NCBI RefSeq assembly: GCF_022414595.1
Contig: NZ_JADWYO010000036.1
Coordinates: 1 to 62,402 of the forward strand
Reading direction: 5' to 3'
Source of the DNA: Streptomyces sp. MUM 203J
GTDB lineage: Bacteria; Actinomycetota; Actinomycetes; Streptomycetales; Streptomycetaceae
DNA length: 62,402 nt
Numbering within the stretch: the first letter of the stretch is position 1; each line of letters starts with the position of its first letter. The notes under the pieces were generated by a model. The model worked only from the letters and a program-made list of their open reading frames with translations. It ran no database searches and was not told the origin of the DNA. This document shows, one piece after another, positions 34,142 through 42,301 of the stretch. The position numbers and the translations under genes are program-made.

Positions 34142-35476
34142 TCAGTCCCGCACCATCGGCGCGCCCGCGTCCCGCCAGGCGATGACCCCGCCGGCCAGGC
34201 TCCGTACGCTGCGGTGGCCCATCCGGGTCAGCAGCGCCGCGTACGCCACGGACTGCTCGCCCACCGGGCAGACCAGCAGCACCGGCTGTGTCCGCCCGAA
34301 CGGCAGCCCTCCGTGCAGAAGTTCGGCGAACAGTTCGTCCACGATGTTCACCGAGCCCTCGATGTGCAGCGCCGCGAACGCGAACCCGCCCCGCAGGTCC
34401 ACCACCACCGGCCGCTCGGTCGCGATCCACGCCCGGGCCTCCTCGACCCCGATGACGTGCACCGCGGCCAGCTCCTCCGGGGTCAGCGTGGCGGGGGAGT
34501 TGGGGCGTGGCGGGCGCCGCAGCAGCTCGGGCCTGCGCTGCCTCACGTAGCTCATATAGCTCTCGACCCGGTCACAGACGATGAACACCGCCGTCCGCCG
34601 ACGCCCGTCCTGATGCTCCGCCAGTCCGGCCTCCATCTCCCGGAGATGGCGTACGGCTCCGAAGTAGGCCGCCCCGCCGGTCGGTCCGGCGAGAATGCCG
34701 CAGCGGCGGACCAGGGTCAGCATCCCGTCGATGGCTTCGTCGGCGGTCACCGACGCGATCGTGCCGTAGGTCTCCGGGTCGAACAGGCCCACCTCGTGCA
34801 CCTCGTCGATGTTCCGGATACCCGGGATGAAGTCCGACTTGTGGGCGACGAGCCCGATGACGGCGGTGTCCGGGTTGTGGGCGCGCAGGGCCCGGGCGGT
34901 GCCGGTGGAGGAGCCCGCCGTGCCGACGGCGGCCACGAACCAGTCGGGCGCGGTGCCGCCCAGGTCCTTGATGATCTCCGGGCCGGTGCCGGAGGCGTGC
35001 GCCTCGGCATTGGCGGGGTTGTAGTACTGGTCGGTGTGCAGATACTCGCCGTCGTCCTCGGTGAGCATCCGGTGGATCCGGGTCAGCGGGTCCTCGGTGG
35101 CCGTCGGGTCCAGGCACTCGGCCTGGCCCGGCAGTTCCTCGATCTCCGCGCCGAGGAGCAGCAGCAGGTCCTTGATCTCCGGGACCTTCATCCGGTTGGT
35201 GACGCTCTTGAACGGCAGTCCGTGCATCCCGGCGATCACGGCGAGTGCCTTGGCTGTGTTGCCGCTGGACAGTTCGACGACGGTACGGCCCTGCGCCCGG
35301 GCGTCCGCCAGGTGCGGGCGGGCCATCCGCCAGGCGGCCCGGTCCTTGACGGAGCCGAACGGGTTGAGCATCTCCAGCTTGGCGTACAGGTCGACATGGG
35401 TGAGTCCGTGCACCTCGGGGGAGATCCGGACGAGCGGGGTGTCCCCGATGGCGTCGGTGATGTGGTCGTACCTCAC
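34142..35476 (-). CDS. Cysteine synthase-like enzyme fused to a rhodanese domain
   Basis: A 444-residue two-domain protein. Residues 1-320 are a fold-type II beta-replacement enzyme (PLP lysine Lys44 in NPFGSVKDRA, SSGNTAKAL at 70-78, phosphate loop GTAGSSTGTA). Residues about 340-444 are a rhodanese domain with putative active-site Cys403 in LLVCPVGEQS, which could carry a persulfide. Such enzymes add sulfide or another nucleophile to an activated serine; SbnA-like relatives make diaminopropionate precursors in siderophores. The GTG at 35476 overlaps the upstream stop (GTGA). The fusion suggests that bound sulfur is passed within the complex. Confidence 0.9.
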   Translation of the reverse strand: MRYDHITDAIGDTPLVRISPEVHGLTHVDLYAKLEMLNPFGSVKDRAAWRMARPHLADARAQGRTVVELSSGNTAKALAVIAGMHGLPFKSVTNRMKVPEIKDLLLLLGAEIEELPGQAECLDPTATEDPLTRIHRMLTEDDGEYLHTDQYYNPANAEAHASGTGPEIIKDLGGTAPDWFVAAVGTAGSSTGTARALRAHNPDTAVIGLVAHKSDFIPGIRNIDEVHEVGLFDPETYGTIASVTADEAIDGMLTLVRRCGILAGPTGGAAYFGAVRHLREMEAGLAEHQDGRRRTAVFIVCDRVESYMSYVRQRRPELLRRPPRPNSPATLTPEELAAVHVIGVEEARAWIATERPVVVDLRGGFAFAALHIEGSVNIVDELFAELLHGGLPFGRTQPVLLVCPVGEQSVAYAALLTRMGHRSVRSLAGGVIAWRDAGAPMVRD

Positions 35477-37035
35477 AGGGCGCCCCCCAGATCCGTTCCG
35501 ATGCCCTCTCCGGCGTCCTCACCGGTGTCCTCTCCGGCGCCGAGGTGCGGCCAGTACTGCTCGTCGAGACACCAGTTCCAGTCCGCCGCCCCGTCCGCCC
35601 GGTAGGCGGCGACCTTGCGGGCGATGGGCTGCCGCATGGCGTGGTCGGCGGTGAAGTCCATGAAGTATCCGGCGGTGTTGACGAAGGCGAGCAGATCGCC
35701 GGGGCGCGGTGCCCGGGGCAGGAACACCAGGCGGCGGCTGATCAGATCGGACTCCAGGCAGAGGTTCCCGAGCAGGTAGGCGGCTGCCGGGCCGTTCCCG
35801 TCCGAGGGCCGCTTCCGCCGGGACACGAGAACGGGGTCGACCAGCAGGCCGTGGTCCTCGAGCCCCACGTCGCGCGCGTTCGCCCCGAGGCGTACGAGGA
35901 GCTCGCCGCCCGCCGCCTCCCGCACCTCCAGCACCTGGGCCAGAGTGATCCCGCACTGGTCGGCGAGGGCGCGGCCGGGCTCGGTGTCCAGGTCGTACAG
36001 GTTCTCCAGGAGCAGTGTGGCCAGCGGGCGGCCCAGGGAGGGGGCGGTCTGGGCGAGCAGCTCGTCCAGATAGCGGGGCCCGGCGACGGGCCGGTGCCCC
36101 GGGTAGACGCCGAGCGCGCCGCGCAGGGTGCCGTTCTCGGCACGCAGCCCGTAGCCGTGGCCCTCCCAGGTGAGCGGCGCCCGCCTGCCGAGCAGGGCAC
36201 GGGTCAGTTCGGTGGTGTACGTCTCCCACTGGGCGCCGTCCGCGAGGTAGTCGACGCCGAAGCCGCCGCCGATGTCGACCGCCCGGGGCCGCAGCCCCCG
36301 TCGCCGGCACTCGTCCAGCACCTTGACAGACGTCTCCAGGGCGGCGGCCTTCTCGCTGACGGCCATGGTGTCCAGGTGGTAGGAGACGCCGGTCAGTTCG
36401 ATGCTGTCGCGGTGTTTCTCCGCCAGGTCCAGCAGGGCGCCCGCCTCGTCGGACGGGGTGCCGAAGCGGCTGCGCCGGGCCAGGGTGCGGATGCCGGAGG
36501 GGGAGAACCCCGAGGACGCCGCGAACTCCGCGAGCCTCGGCATGACGGCGGTTCTCGGCAGGCTGTGGCGCTCGACGAGCCGTGCGAGCGCGGTGAGTTC
36601 GGCCGGGGAGTCCACGCACACGGTGACCCCGGTACGGGCGGCGAGCCACAGGAACGCGGGGTCCTTGGGGCCGGTCGCGGTGATCCGCTCAGGGGTGAAT
36701 CCGGCGCCCAGCGCGTGCTGAAGCTCCCCGAGGGACGCCACGTCGATGCCGACGGCGGCCGTTCCGGCACCCGGCCGGGCCGGGGCGACGGCGGCGAGCC
36801 TGCGCACGAGGGCGCTGGACCGGTTCGCCTTGTGCGCGAAGGAGATCCGCCCGGCGAGCCGGTGGCGGGCGTAGACCTCCTGGAACCGGCGGACGTTGTC
36901 CGCGATCTGGTCCGGCAGGACCACGTTCAGAGGTGTGCCCAGGGCGGTCACCAGCGAGTGGAGGAAGGCGGGGGAGTCCAGCAGCGCTGCCAGCCGGGAC
37001 TCCAGGCGTGGTGCGAGATACAGCGGTTCGCTCAT
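35473..37035 (-). CDS. Y4yA-family PLP-dependent decarboxylase-like enzyme
   Basis: A 520-residue fold-type III PLP enzyme related to diaminopimelate/ornithine decarboxylases, of the group named after Rhizobium y4yA. Lys69 in ISFAHKANRSS is the PLP lysine; VSYHLDT, DIGGGFGVDYLADG and YLLGNLCLESD are family motifs, the last cysteine lying where the decarboxylases place their catalytic Cys. Substrate unknown. It is the first gene of the minus-strand PLP operon, and a 19-base palindrome lies about 90 bases upstream. The C-terminus ends in repeated GED residues. Confidence 0.88.
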   Translation of the reverse strand: MSEPLYLAPRLESRLAALLDSPAFLHSLVTALGTPLNVVLPDQIADNVRRFQEVYARHRLAGRISFAHKANRSSALVRRLAAVAPARPGAGTAAVGIDVASLGELQHALGAGFTPERITATGPKDPAFLWLAARTGVTVCVDSPAELTALARLVERHSLPRTAVMPRLAEFAASSGFSPSGIRTLARRSRFGTPSDEAGALLDLAEKHRDSIELTGVSYHLDTMAVSEKAAALETSVKVLDECRRRGLRPRAVDIGGGFGVDYLADGAQWETYTTELTRALLGRRAPLTWEGHGYGLRAENGTLRGALGVYPGHRPVAGPRYLDELLAQTAPSLGRPLATLLLENLYDLDTEPGRALADQCGITLAQVLEVREAAGGELLVRLGANARDVGLEDHGLLVDPVLVSRRKRPSDGNGPAAAYLLGNLCLESDLISRRLVFLPRAPRPGDLLAFVNTAGYFMDFTADHAMRQPIARKVAAYRADGAADWNWCLDEQYWPHLGAGEDTGEDAGEGIGTDLGGAL

Positions 37036-37123
37036 GCGGGTGTGGTCCTCGCTTGTCAGGAGCTTGTGCTGCGTGCTGGGCAGAGTGTGACGGTGCGGTG
37101 AACGGAGGACGAGCATGCCACCA

Positions 37124-37142
37124 CATGACAATGGTTGTCATG
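37124..37142 (-). promoter_or_regulatory. 19-bp palindrome upstream of the PLP-enzyme operon
   Basis: CATGACAATGGTTGTCATG is a perfect 8-3-8 inverted repeat 89-107 bases upstream of the Y4yA-family gene. Its core TGACAATGGTTGTCA has the 7-1-7 layout of actinobacterial Zur/Fur boxes with one arm mismatch, though the centre AATGGTT differs from the usual AATGATT. It is the best operator candidate for the operon; Zur control is only a suggestion. Confidence 0.55.
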
Positions 37143-37519
37143 AGCGATCCCGGCGTGCGTCGCGGAACCCGCACAATCGGAATGTGTGAGTCCGCAGCGT
37201 GTCCGGGCCTGTGCCGTTCGTGCGCCCCGTCGCGACCGCCCAGGCTCGCGTCCCACCGGCGAACCACCACCTCATGCACTCGGCGTATGAAGCGATGGAC
37301 GGTCCGGTGCCGGACGCCGCATCCGGTTACGGCAAGGGGAGAGGAGTCCGCATACGTCGGATGCCGTATGCGGAATGAGGCGGTGGTGGTGTTGCACTGC
37401 GCTTTCCCGGGGGATAGCGCCGGGAACCCCGCCGGAAAAACATTGGCGCGGCCGTCGGTGGCCCGGCTAGCGTGTGCGACGACGACGTCAGGACGACCAC
37501 ATGGGAGGTGAGGACCTTG
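37143..37519. other. Intergenic region between the PLP operon and rsgA
   Basis: Part of a 622-base gap between divergent genes. It has a hairpin CCGCATAC/GTATGCGG (37348-37373, 10-base spacer) and a promoter-like pair TTGGCG (37443-37448) and TAGCGT (37468-37473), 19 bases apart, facing rsgA. No longer coding frame is convincing here. Confidence 0.4.
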
Positions 37520-37591
37520 ATGACTGTCACGGTCCCGGGCCCGACCCGGCTTCAGAAGATCATCAATCCCACTTCCGTGGTCTCCGGCTGA
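37520..37591 (+). CDS. Candidate 23-residue ORF upstream of rsgA
   Basis: ATG 37520 is preceded by GGAGG and TGAGGAC and opens a 23-residue frame starting MTVTVPGPTRLQK and ending TSVVSG. It lies 46 bases after a promoter-like sequence and 66 before rsgA, so it could be a leader ORF or a small protein. No homologue is recalled. The good ribosome-binding site is the main support. Confidence 0.35.
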   Translation: MTVTVPGPTRLQKIINPTSVVSG

Positions 37592-37657
37592 CGCCTCCTC
37601 GTACCGTCGTACACGTTTCGCGCGGGCCTGCGCGCCCGCGCGCCGGGGACCACCCTT

Positions 37658-38800
37658 GTGAAGGGTCATCCCTTGTCTTCCTCTTTCTCCCCGTCCTCCT
37701 CTTCCACCGGCGGGGGCGACTCCCTCGTTCCCTTCGGGTGGGACACCGAATGGGAGGCCGCCTTCGCGCCGTACGCCGAGCGCGGCCTCGTCCCCGGGCG
37801 GGTCGTACGCGTCGACCTCGGCCAGTGCGACCTCGTCACCGAGAGCGGCGTGATCCGGGCCGACACCACGTACGTGACGCCGAACGACCCTCTCCGCGTC
37901 ATCTGCACCGGCGACTGGGCCGCCGTCGACCCGGAGGGCTCGCCCCGCTACGTACGGGACTACCTGCCACGCCGTGCCGCCTTCGTGCGGTCCACTTCGT
38001 CGAAGCGGTCCCAGGGGCAGATCCTCGCCGCCAACATCGACCACGCGATCATCGCGGTGTCGCTCGCCGCCGAACTCGACCTCGGGCGCGTCGAGCGCTT
38101 CCTGGCGCTGGCCTGGGAGTCCGGGGCCCAGCCCCTGGTCCTGCTCACCAAGGCCGACCTCGTGCCCGACCCCGTCGGCCTGTCCTACCTCGTCCAGGAC
38201 GTGCAGACCGCCGCGCCCGGCGTGCGGGTGCTGCCGGTCAGCTCGGTCACCGGGGAAGGGGTCGAGGAGGTCCGGGCTCACGTCGCCGGCGGCACCACCG
38301 TGCTGCTCGGCGTGTCCGGTGCCGGGAAGTCCACGCTCACCAACAGCCTGCTCGGCGCGGACGCCATGGCCGTGCAGGCCGTGCGGGACATCGACGGCAA
38401 GGGCCGTCACACCACCACCACCCGCAACCTGTTCCCGCTGCCGGGCGGCGGCGTCCTGATCGACACGCCCGGGCTGCGCGGGGTCGGGCTGTGGGACGCC
38501 GGGACCGGCGTCGGCCAGGTGTTCTCGGAGATCGAGGAGCTGGCCCGGGACTGCCGCTTCCACGACTGCGCCCACCAGGCCGAACCCGGTTGCGCGGTGC
38601 TGGCCGCCGTCGAGGACGGCAGCCTGCCCGAGCGGCGGCTGGAGAGCTACCGGAAACTGCTGCGGGAGAACCAGCACATCGTGGCCAAGACCGACGCGCG
38701 GGTCCGGGCGGAGATGCGGCGGGAGTGGAAGCGTCGGGGAGCCGAGGGGCGCGCGGGCATGGAGGCGAAGCGGGGCCCGCGGGCCACCTGGCGCCGCTGA
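37658..38800 (+). CDS. rsgA: Ribosome small subunit-dependent GTPase A
   Basis: A 380-residue circularly permuted GTPase that helps late maturation of the 30S subunit. N-terminal OB-fold, then G4 (TKAD, 164-167), G1 (GVSGAGKST, 218-226) and G3 (DTPG, 269-272) in permuted order, and the zinc motif Cys299-Cys304-His306-Cys312 that defines the family. The first 20 residues are Ser/Gly-rich. GTG 37658 is given; a TTG at 37673 with AAGGG upstream is an alternative start. Confidence 0.95.
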   Translation: MKGHPLSSSFSPSSSSTGGGDSLVPFGWDTEWEAAFAPYAERGLVPGRVVRVDLGQCDLVTESGVIRADTTYVTPNDPLRVICTGDWAAVDPEGSPRYVRDYLPRRAAFVRSTSSKRSQGQILAANIDHAIIAVSLAAELDLGRVERFLALAWESGAQPLVLLTKADLVPDPVGLSYLVQDVQTAAPGVRVLPVSSVTGEGVEEVRAHVAGGTTVLLGVSGAGKSTLTNSLLGADAMAVQAVRDIDGKGRHTTTTRNLFPLPGGGVLIDTPGLRGVGLWDAGTGVGQVFSEIEELARDCRFHDCAHQAEPGCAVLAAVEDGSLPERRLESYRKLLRENQHIVAKTDARVRAEMRREWKRRGAEGRAGMEAKRGPRATWRR

Positions 38801-38821
38801 GGGTGTTCCCGCCCCCGGCCC

Positions 38822-38848
38822 GGGTCCGGGGGCTCCGCCCCCGGACCC
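38822..38848 (+). terminator. Terminator hairpin after rsgA
   Basis: GGGTCCGGGGGC (38822-38833) and GCCCCCGGACCC (38837-38848) pair over 12 bp with a 3-base loop, 22 bases after the rsgA stop. It also lies downstream of the convergent DUF456 gene. Confidence 0.8.
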
Positions 38849-38942
38849 CCCGTGACGCGGCTTCGCCGCTCGTCCGCCGTCGTCCGTGTTCTTCGGGCAG
38901 CGGGACCCCCGGTGGGGGGAGAGAGGCGCCGTACGTGTCGGC

Positions 38943-39425
38943 TCACACCCCCGCCACCACGGCCAGCCACGCCGCCACTATCAGCAGGCACGTGAACAGC
39001 TCCACCAGCACGCTCGTGCCGATCGCGCGCATCACCAGGCGGGTCGACGCCGCCGCCGGGCCGTGCCCGCCCAGGCGGCTGCGTTCCGTCAGGTAGATGC
39101 CCGCCACGTACCCGGGCACCGCGCCCACCACCGGGACCAGGACGAAACCCAGCAGCGCCCCCACCCCCGCGTACACCACCATCCGCCGGGTCACCCCCAC
39201 CCCCCGCAGCCTCCGGGGCGGCAGGCGCCATACCGCCACCTGGGTGACCAGCAGCAGGACCGTCGCCCCGACCAGCAGCCACCACGCCGCCGCCGTGGTG
39301 TCCTGCAGCGACCACCACAGCACGCCCGCCCACACCAGCCACGGCCCCGGAACGCCCGGCAGCAGTACCCCGAACAGGCCGAGCAGCAGCACCAGAGCGA
39401 CCAGCAGCAGCTGCCACACTCCCAC
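38943..39425 (-). CDS. DUF456 membrane protein
   Basis: A 160-residue integral membrane protein with four to five hydrophobic segments matching DUF456: GVLLPGVPGPWLVWAGVLWW near the N-terminus, a middle loop, and YAGVGALLGFVLVPVVGAVPGYVAGIYL with the family's glycine-rich helix. Function unknown. It follows the TrmB/LuxR-type regulator gene by 39 bases on the same strand. Confidence 0.88.
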   Translation of the reverse strand: MGVWQLLLVALVLLLGLFGVLLPGVPGPWLVWAGVLWWSLQDTTAAAWWLLVGATVLLLVTQVAVWRLPPRRLRGVGVTRRMVVYAGVGALLGFVLVPVVGAVPGYVAGIYLTERSRLGGHGPAAASTRLVMRAIGTSVLVELFTCLLIVAAWLAVVAGV

Positions 39426-39464
39426 CCCACCAGCCTGCCGGACCCGCCGCCGGGCCGCGCGGGC

Positions 39465-40460
39465 TCAGCGGGTGAGCCAGCCCCGCTCGTACGCGTGCCA
39501 GCCCAGCTGGAGGCGGGTCGTCACGCCCGTCAGCTCCATCAGGCTCTTCACCCGGCGCTGTACCGTCCGCAGGCCCAGGTCCAGCTGCTTCGCCACACTC
39601 GCGTCCGTCATCCCGGCCAGCAGCAGCGACAGCACCTCCAGGTCCGTCGCGTCCGGGCCGGGCGTGCCCCGTTCCGCGACCCGGCCGCCGCTCCCGGCCC
39701 CGTCCGGATCCAGGCACAGCGGCACCGCCTCCCGCCACACCGCCTCGAACAGCCCCCGCAGCGACTCCAGCAGCCCGCTCGCGTGCACCACCAGAGCCGC
39801 GGGCTCCGCCCCCCGCGCGGACAGCGGGACCATCGCCAGCGCCCGGTCCGCCACCAGCAGCTTCGTCGGCACCCGGTCCACCACCCGCACCCGCTCGTCC
39901 CGGTCCAGCGCAGCCGACAGCTCCGCGACCCCGCCCGGCTGCTCCAGCACCTCCCGCTCCACCACCACCCGGTACATCACGCCCCGCGCCGCGGCGTCCT
40001 CCTCCGCCTCGTTCTCCGGTCCTGTCACCGCCACCGGACGGCCCGTGACCAGCGCGCACACCTCCGCCTCCGCGCCCAGCTGAAGCTGCCGGAACCGGTG
40101 CGCCACGGCGCTCGCCCCGGTCACCACCTCCACCAGATCGTGGACCTCGGGCTCCACCGCCTCCGCCCGGTACTCCTTCGCCAGCAGCGCCGCCGCCAGC
40201 TCCGCACGCTCCAGCTCGTGCCGCTGCCGCCTGAGCAGCGCCCCGAGCGCCACCCCGGGCGCCGCGGCCACCCACCGCCCCGGCCGGTACGAGGACCGCG
40301 CCGCCAGCCCCTGCGCCTCCAGCCGCAGCAGCGTGCGCTCCGTCTGCGGCTCCGCGAGCCCCAGCCGGAGCGCCAGGTCCGAGACCCCCGCCGCGCCCAG
40401 CGTCACCAGCTCCCGGTACGCCGCCTCCTGGCGCTCGTCCAGCCCTATCGCCCCCAGCAC
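39465..40460 (-). CDS. Transcriptional regulator, TrmB-like plus LuxR-type HTH
   Basis: A 331-residue regulator. The N-terminus (LGAIGLDERQEAAYRELVTLGAAGVSDLALRLG) is a TrmB-type winged helix, the middle a TrmB-like sensor region, and the C-terminus (TDLEVLSLLLAGMTDASVAKQLDLGLRTVQRRVKSL) a LuxR-type helix-turn-helix. Such dual-HTH proteins are common in Streptomyces; target unknown. GTG 40460 is chosen because GGAGGGG is upstream and the protein then starts on the HTH; an ATG at 40553 would add unconserved sequence. Confidence 0.85.
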   Translation of the reverse strand: MLGAIGLDERQEAAYRELVTLGAAGVSDLALRLGLAEPQTERTLLRLEAQGLAARSSYRPGRWVAAAPGVALGALLRRQRHELERAELAAALLAKEYRAEAVEPEVHDLVEVVTGASAVAHRFRQLQLGAEAEVCALVTGRPVAVTGPENEAEEDAAARGVMYRVVVEREVLEQPGGVAELSAALDRDERVRVVDRVPTKLLVADRALAMVPLSARGAEPAALVVHASGLLESLRGLFEAVWREAVPLCLDPDGAGSGGRVAERGTPGPDATDLEVLSLLLAGMTDASVAKQLDLGLRTVQRRVKSLMELTGVTTRLQLGWHAYERGWLTR

Positions 40461-40774
40461 ACCCGAACCCGCCCCTCCAGTCGTACGGAACCCCTGTCCG
40501 GGCCGTGCGCATGGCGGGAAACGGCCACGGCGCAAACCCGCCGCGCTCATCATCCCCACACCACCCGCACCTCTGCCAAGGTGGCATCGCAGGCCGTGGC
40601 CGGTGCGCCCGGTGCCGTGCCGCGCGACTCCGCGCACGGCATGCTCCGGCCGCGCGGGACCCGCCGGGCGGGACGAACCTCCGGCGGCGGAGGGCGCCCG
40701 GCGGGACCCGGCACGATGAGCACTTTTTCCCGAAGCCCCGTTTGGCCGCGGCCTCCGCTGGGACAATCAAGGGC
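40461..40774. other. Divergent intergenic region, regulator / PP2C
   Basis: A 314-base gap between divergent starts. It includes an inverted repeat GCCGTGC/GCACGGC (40614-40640). A -10-like GACAAT at 40762-40767 lies 8 bases before the PP2C ATG, with TTTGGC at 40741 as a weak -35, suggesting a leaderless transcript. No small gene seen. Confidence 0.4.
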
Positions 40775-42274
40775 ATGAGTCCACAGGGGGACAGGCACAC
40801 CGCCGACGAGGACGACTGGTGGGACCGGCTGTACGACGGCACCGCCCCCGACACGGCTCCGTCCGCGTCGGGCGACACCCTCGACGACCGCTTCCACTCC
40901 GCCACCGGCACTTTCACCACAGGCACGGCCGTCACGGCGCCCGACGCGCCTCCCGGGCCGCCGCCCGCCTACCGGCCGGCCGCGCCCTGGGAGCCCCGCT
41001 CCGCCCCGGGGCCCCGCACCTTCCCGGGCGGCCCCCGGCCCCCGGCCGTGGAACAGGCCCCGCCGCCCGCCGAACCGGCCGCCCGCGACCCCCGCGCCGT
41101 CCACCGGCCCGGCGACACCCGCGCGGGTACCGGCGAGGGCCCCCGCCCCGTCCCGCACGCACGCGCCCCGCAAGACGCTCCGGAGCCGTTCGGGCCCGTC
41201 GCGCGGGAGGTGCCGCGCGCGGTCCCGTACGTCGGTGACGGGCCGCCCACCTACGATGCCGAGCCGACCGCGCTGCCCCCGGCCCGGGCCCACGAACTGG
41301 ACGAGGTGGTGCCCGACACCGTGCTGGACGGCGCCCGGTACGGCACGTTCACCCTGCGGGCCGCGTCGGTGCGGGGCGACTCCGCCCGGTACCGGGGCGA
41401 GCCCCGGCGGGACGTGCTGCTGACCGCCCGGTTCGGCACGGGGGACGGCGCGCTGCTGATGGCCGCCGTCGCCACCGGGACCCGCGCGGCCGAGGGCTCC
41501 CACCTCGCGGCGCGCGACGCCTGCCGCTGGATCGGGGAGGCCGTGGGCCGCAGTCACGCCCGGCTCGCGGAGGACATCGGCGCCGGGCGCCGCGAGGACC
41601 TCAAGTCCGGACTGCACCGGCTCACCGACCGCACCTACGGCAGGCTCCGCGCCCGCGCCGCCGAACTGGGCCTGGAGAGCGACGCGTACACCGCCGACCT
41701 GCGCTGCCTGCTGCTGACCGCCGACTCCGGCTGCCGCACCCGGATCTTCTTCGGCGTCGGCGGGGGCGGGCTGTTCCGGCTCCGGGACGGCGCCTGGCAC
41801 GACTTGGAGCCGTCCCCGCCGGAGCCCGGCGCCGTCACCGGCGAGCCCGTCGTCGGGTACGGCTCACCGGCCGGTGCCTCACCCCCCGTACCGGCCCAGG
41901 CCCAGCCGCCCTCCTCCGGGGCCGAGGCCGCGGACAGCGGCCCCGACCGGCTCACCATGAGGCTCGGCGTCACCCCGCACCCCGGAGCCCCCTACATCGA
42001 GGACCTGCTGCCGCCGCCCGCCGTGCCGTTCCGCTTCCGTGCCTCCGTCGCCCGGCCGGGTGACACCCTCCTCCTCGCCGGTGCCGGACTGGCCGAGCCC
42101 CTGCGCTGCGAGCCCGCCCTGGCTGCCGAACTCGCCGCCCGCTGGGCCGTCGTCACAGAACCGGGGACGGAGCCGCCGGGGCCGCCCGGCCTGGCGGCGT
42201 TCCTCTCGGACACCCAGCTGCGGGTGAAGGGGTACGCCGATGACCGTACGGCCGTGGCCGTCTGGGAGGCGTGA
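40775..42274 (+). CDS. PP2C-type protein phosphatase domain protein
   Basis: A 499-residue protein. Residues 1-185 are acidic then Pro/Ala-rich and probably disordered; residues from about 190 resemble a PP2C phosphatase fold (RYGTFTLRAASVRGDSARYRGEPRRD, LMAAVATGTRAAEGSHLAARDA). Some metal-binding aspartates of classical PP2C (the DG motif near GDG) are altered, so activity is uncertain. It could dephosphorylate Ser/Thr proteins or act as a pseudo-enzyme. No Shine-Dalgarno is visible at ATG 40775, but a -10-like GACAAT is 8 bases upstream. The pyruvate dehydrogenase gene follows by 27 bases. Confidence 0.75.
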   Translation: MSPQGDRHTADEDDWWDRLYDGTAPDTAPSASGDTLDDRFHSATGTFTTGTAVTAPDAPPGPPPAYRPAAPWEPRSAPGPRTFPGGPRPPAVEQAPPPAEPAARDPRAVHRPGDTRAGTGEGPRPVPHARAPQDAPEPFGPVAREVPRAVPYVGDGPPTYDAEPTALPPARAHELDEVVPDTVLDGARYGTFTLRAASVRGDSARYRGEPRRDVLLTARFGTGDGALLMAAVATGTRAAEGSHLAARDACRWIGEAVGRSHARLAEDIGAGRREDLKSGLHRLTDRTYGRLRARAAELGLESDAYTADLRCLLLTADSGCRTRIFFGVGGGGLFRLRDGAWHDLEPSPPEPGAVTGEPVVGYGSPAGASPPVPAQAQPPSSGAEAADSGPDRLTMRLGVTPHPGAPYIEDLLPPPAVPFRFRASVARPGDTLLLAGAGLAEPLRCEPALAAELAARWAVVTEPGTEPPGPPGLAAFLSDTQLRVKGYADDRTAVAVWEA

Positions 42275-42301
42275 AGGCACGGGCCGTGCGTGGATGGTCC
42301 C

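Noticed and set aside
36689..38677. Minus-strand 662-codon frame over rsgA and the upstream gap
   Set aside because: Antisense to rsgA, whose GTPase motifs are all present; the frame lacks domains.
38647..40935. 762-codon minus frame over the DUF456 and regulator genes
   Set aside because: Gly/Ala/Arg-rich shadow in a different frame from the two recognisable minus-strand proteins.
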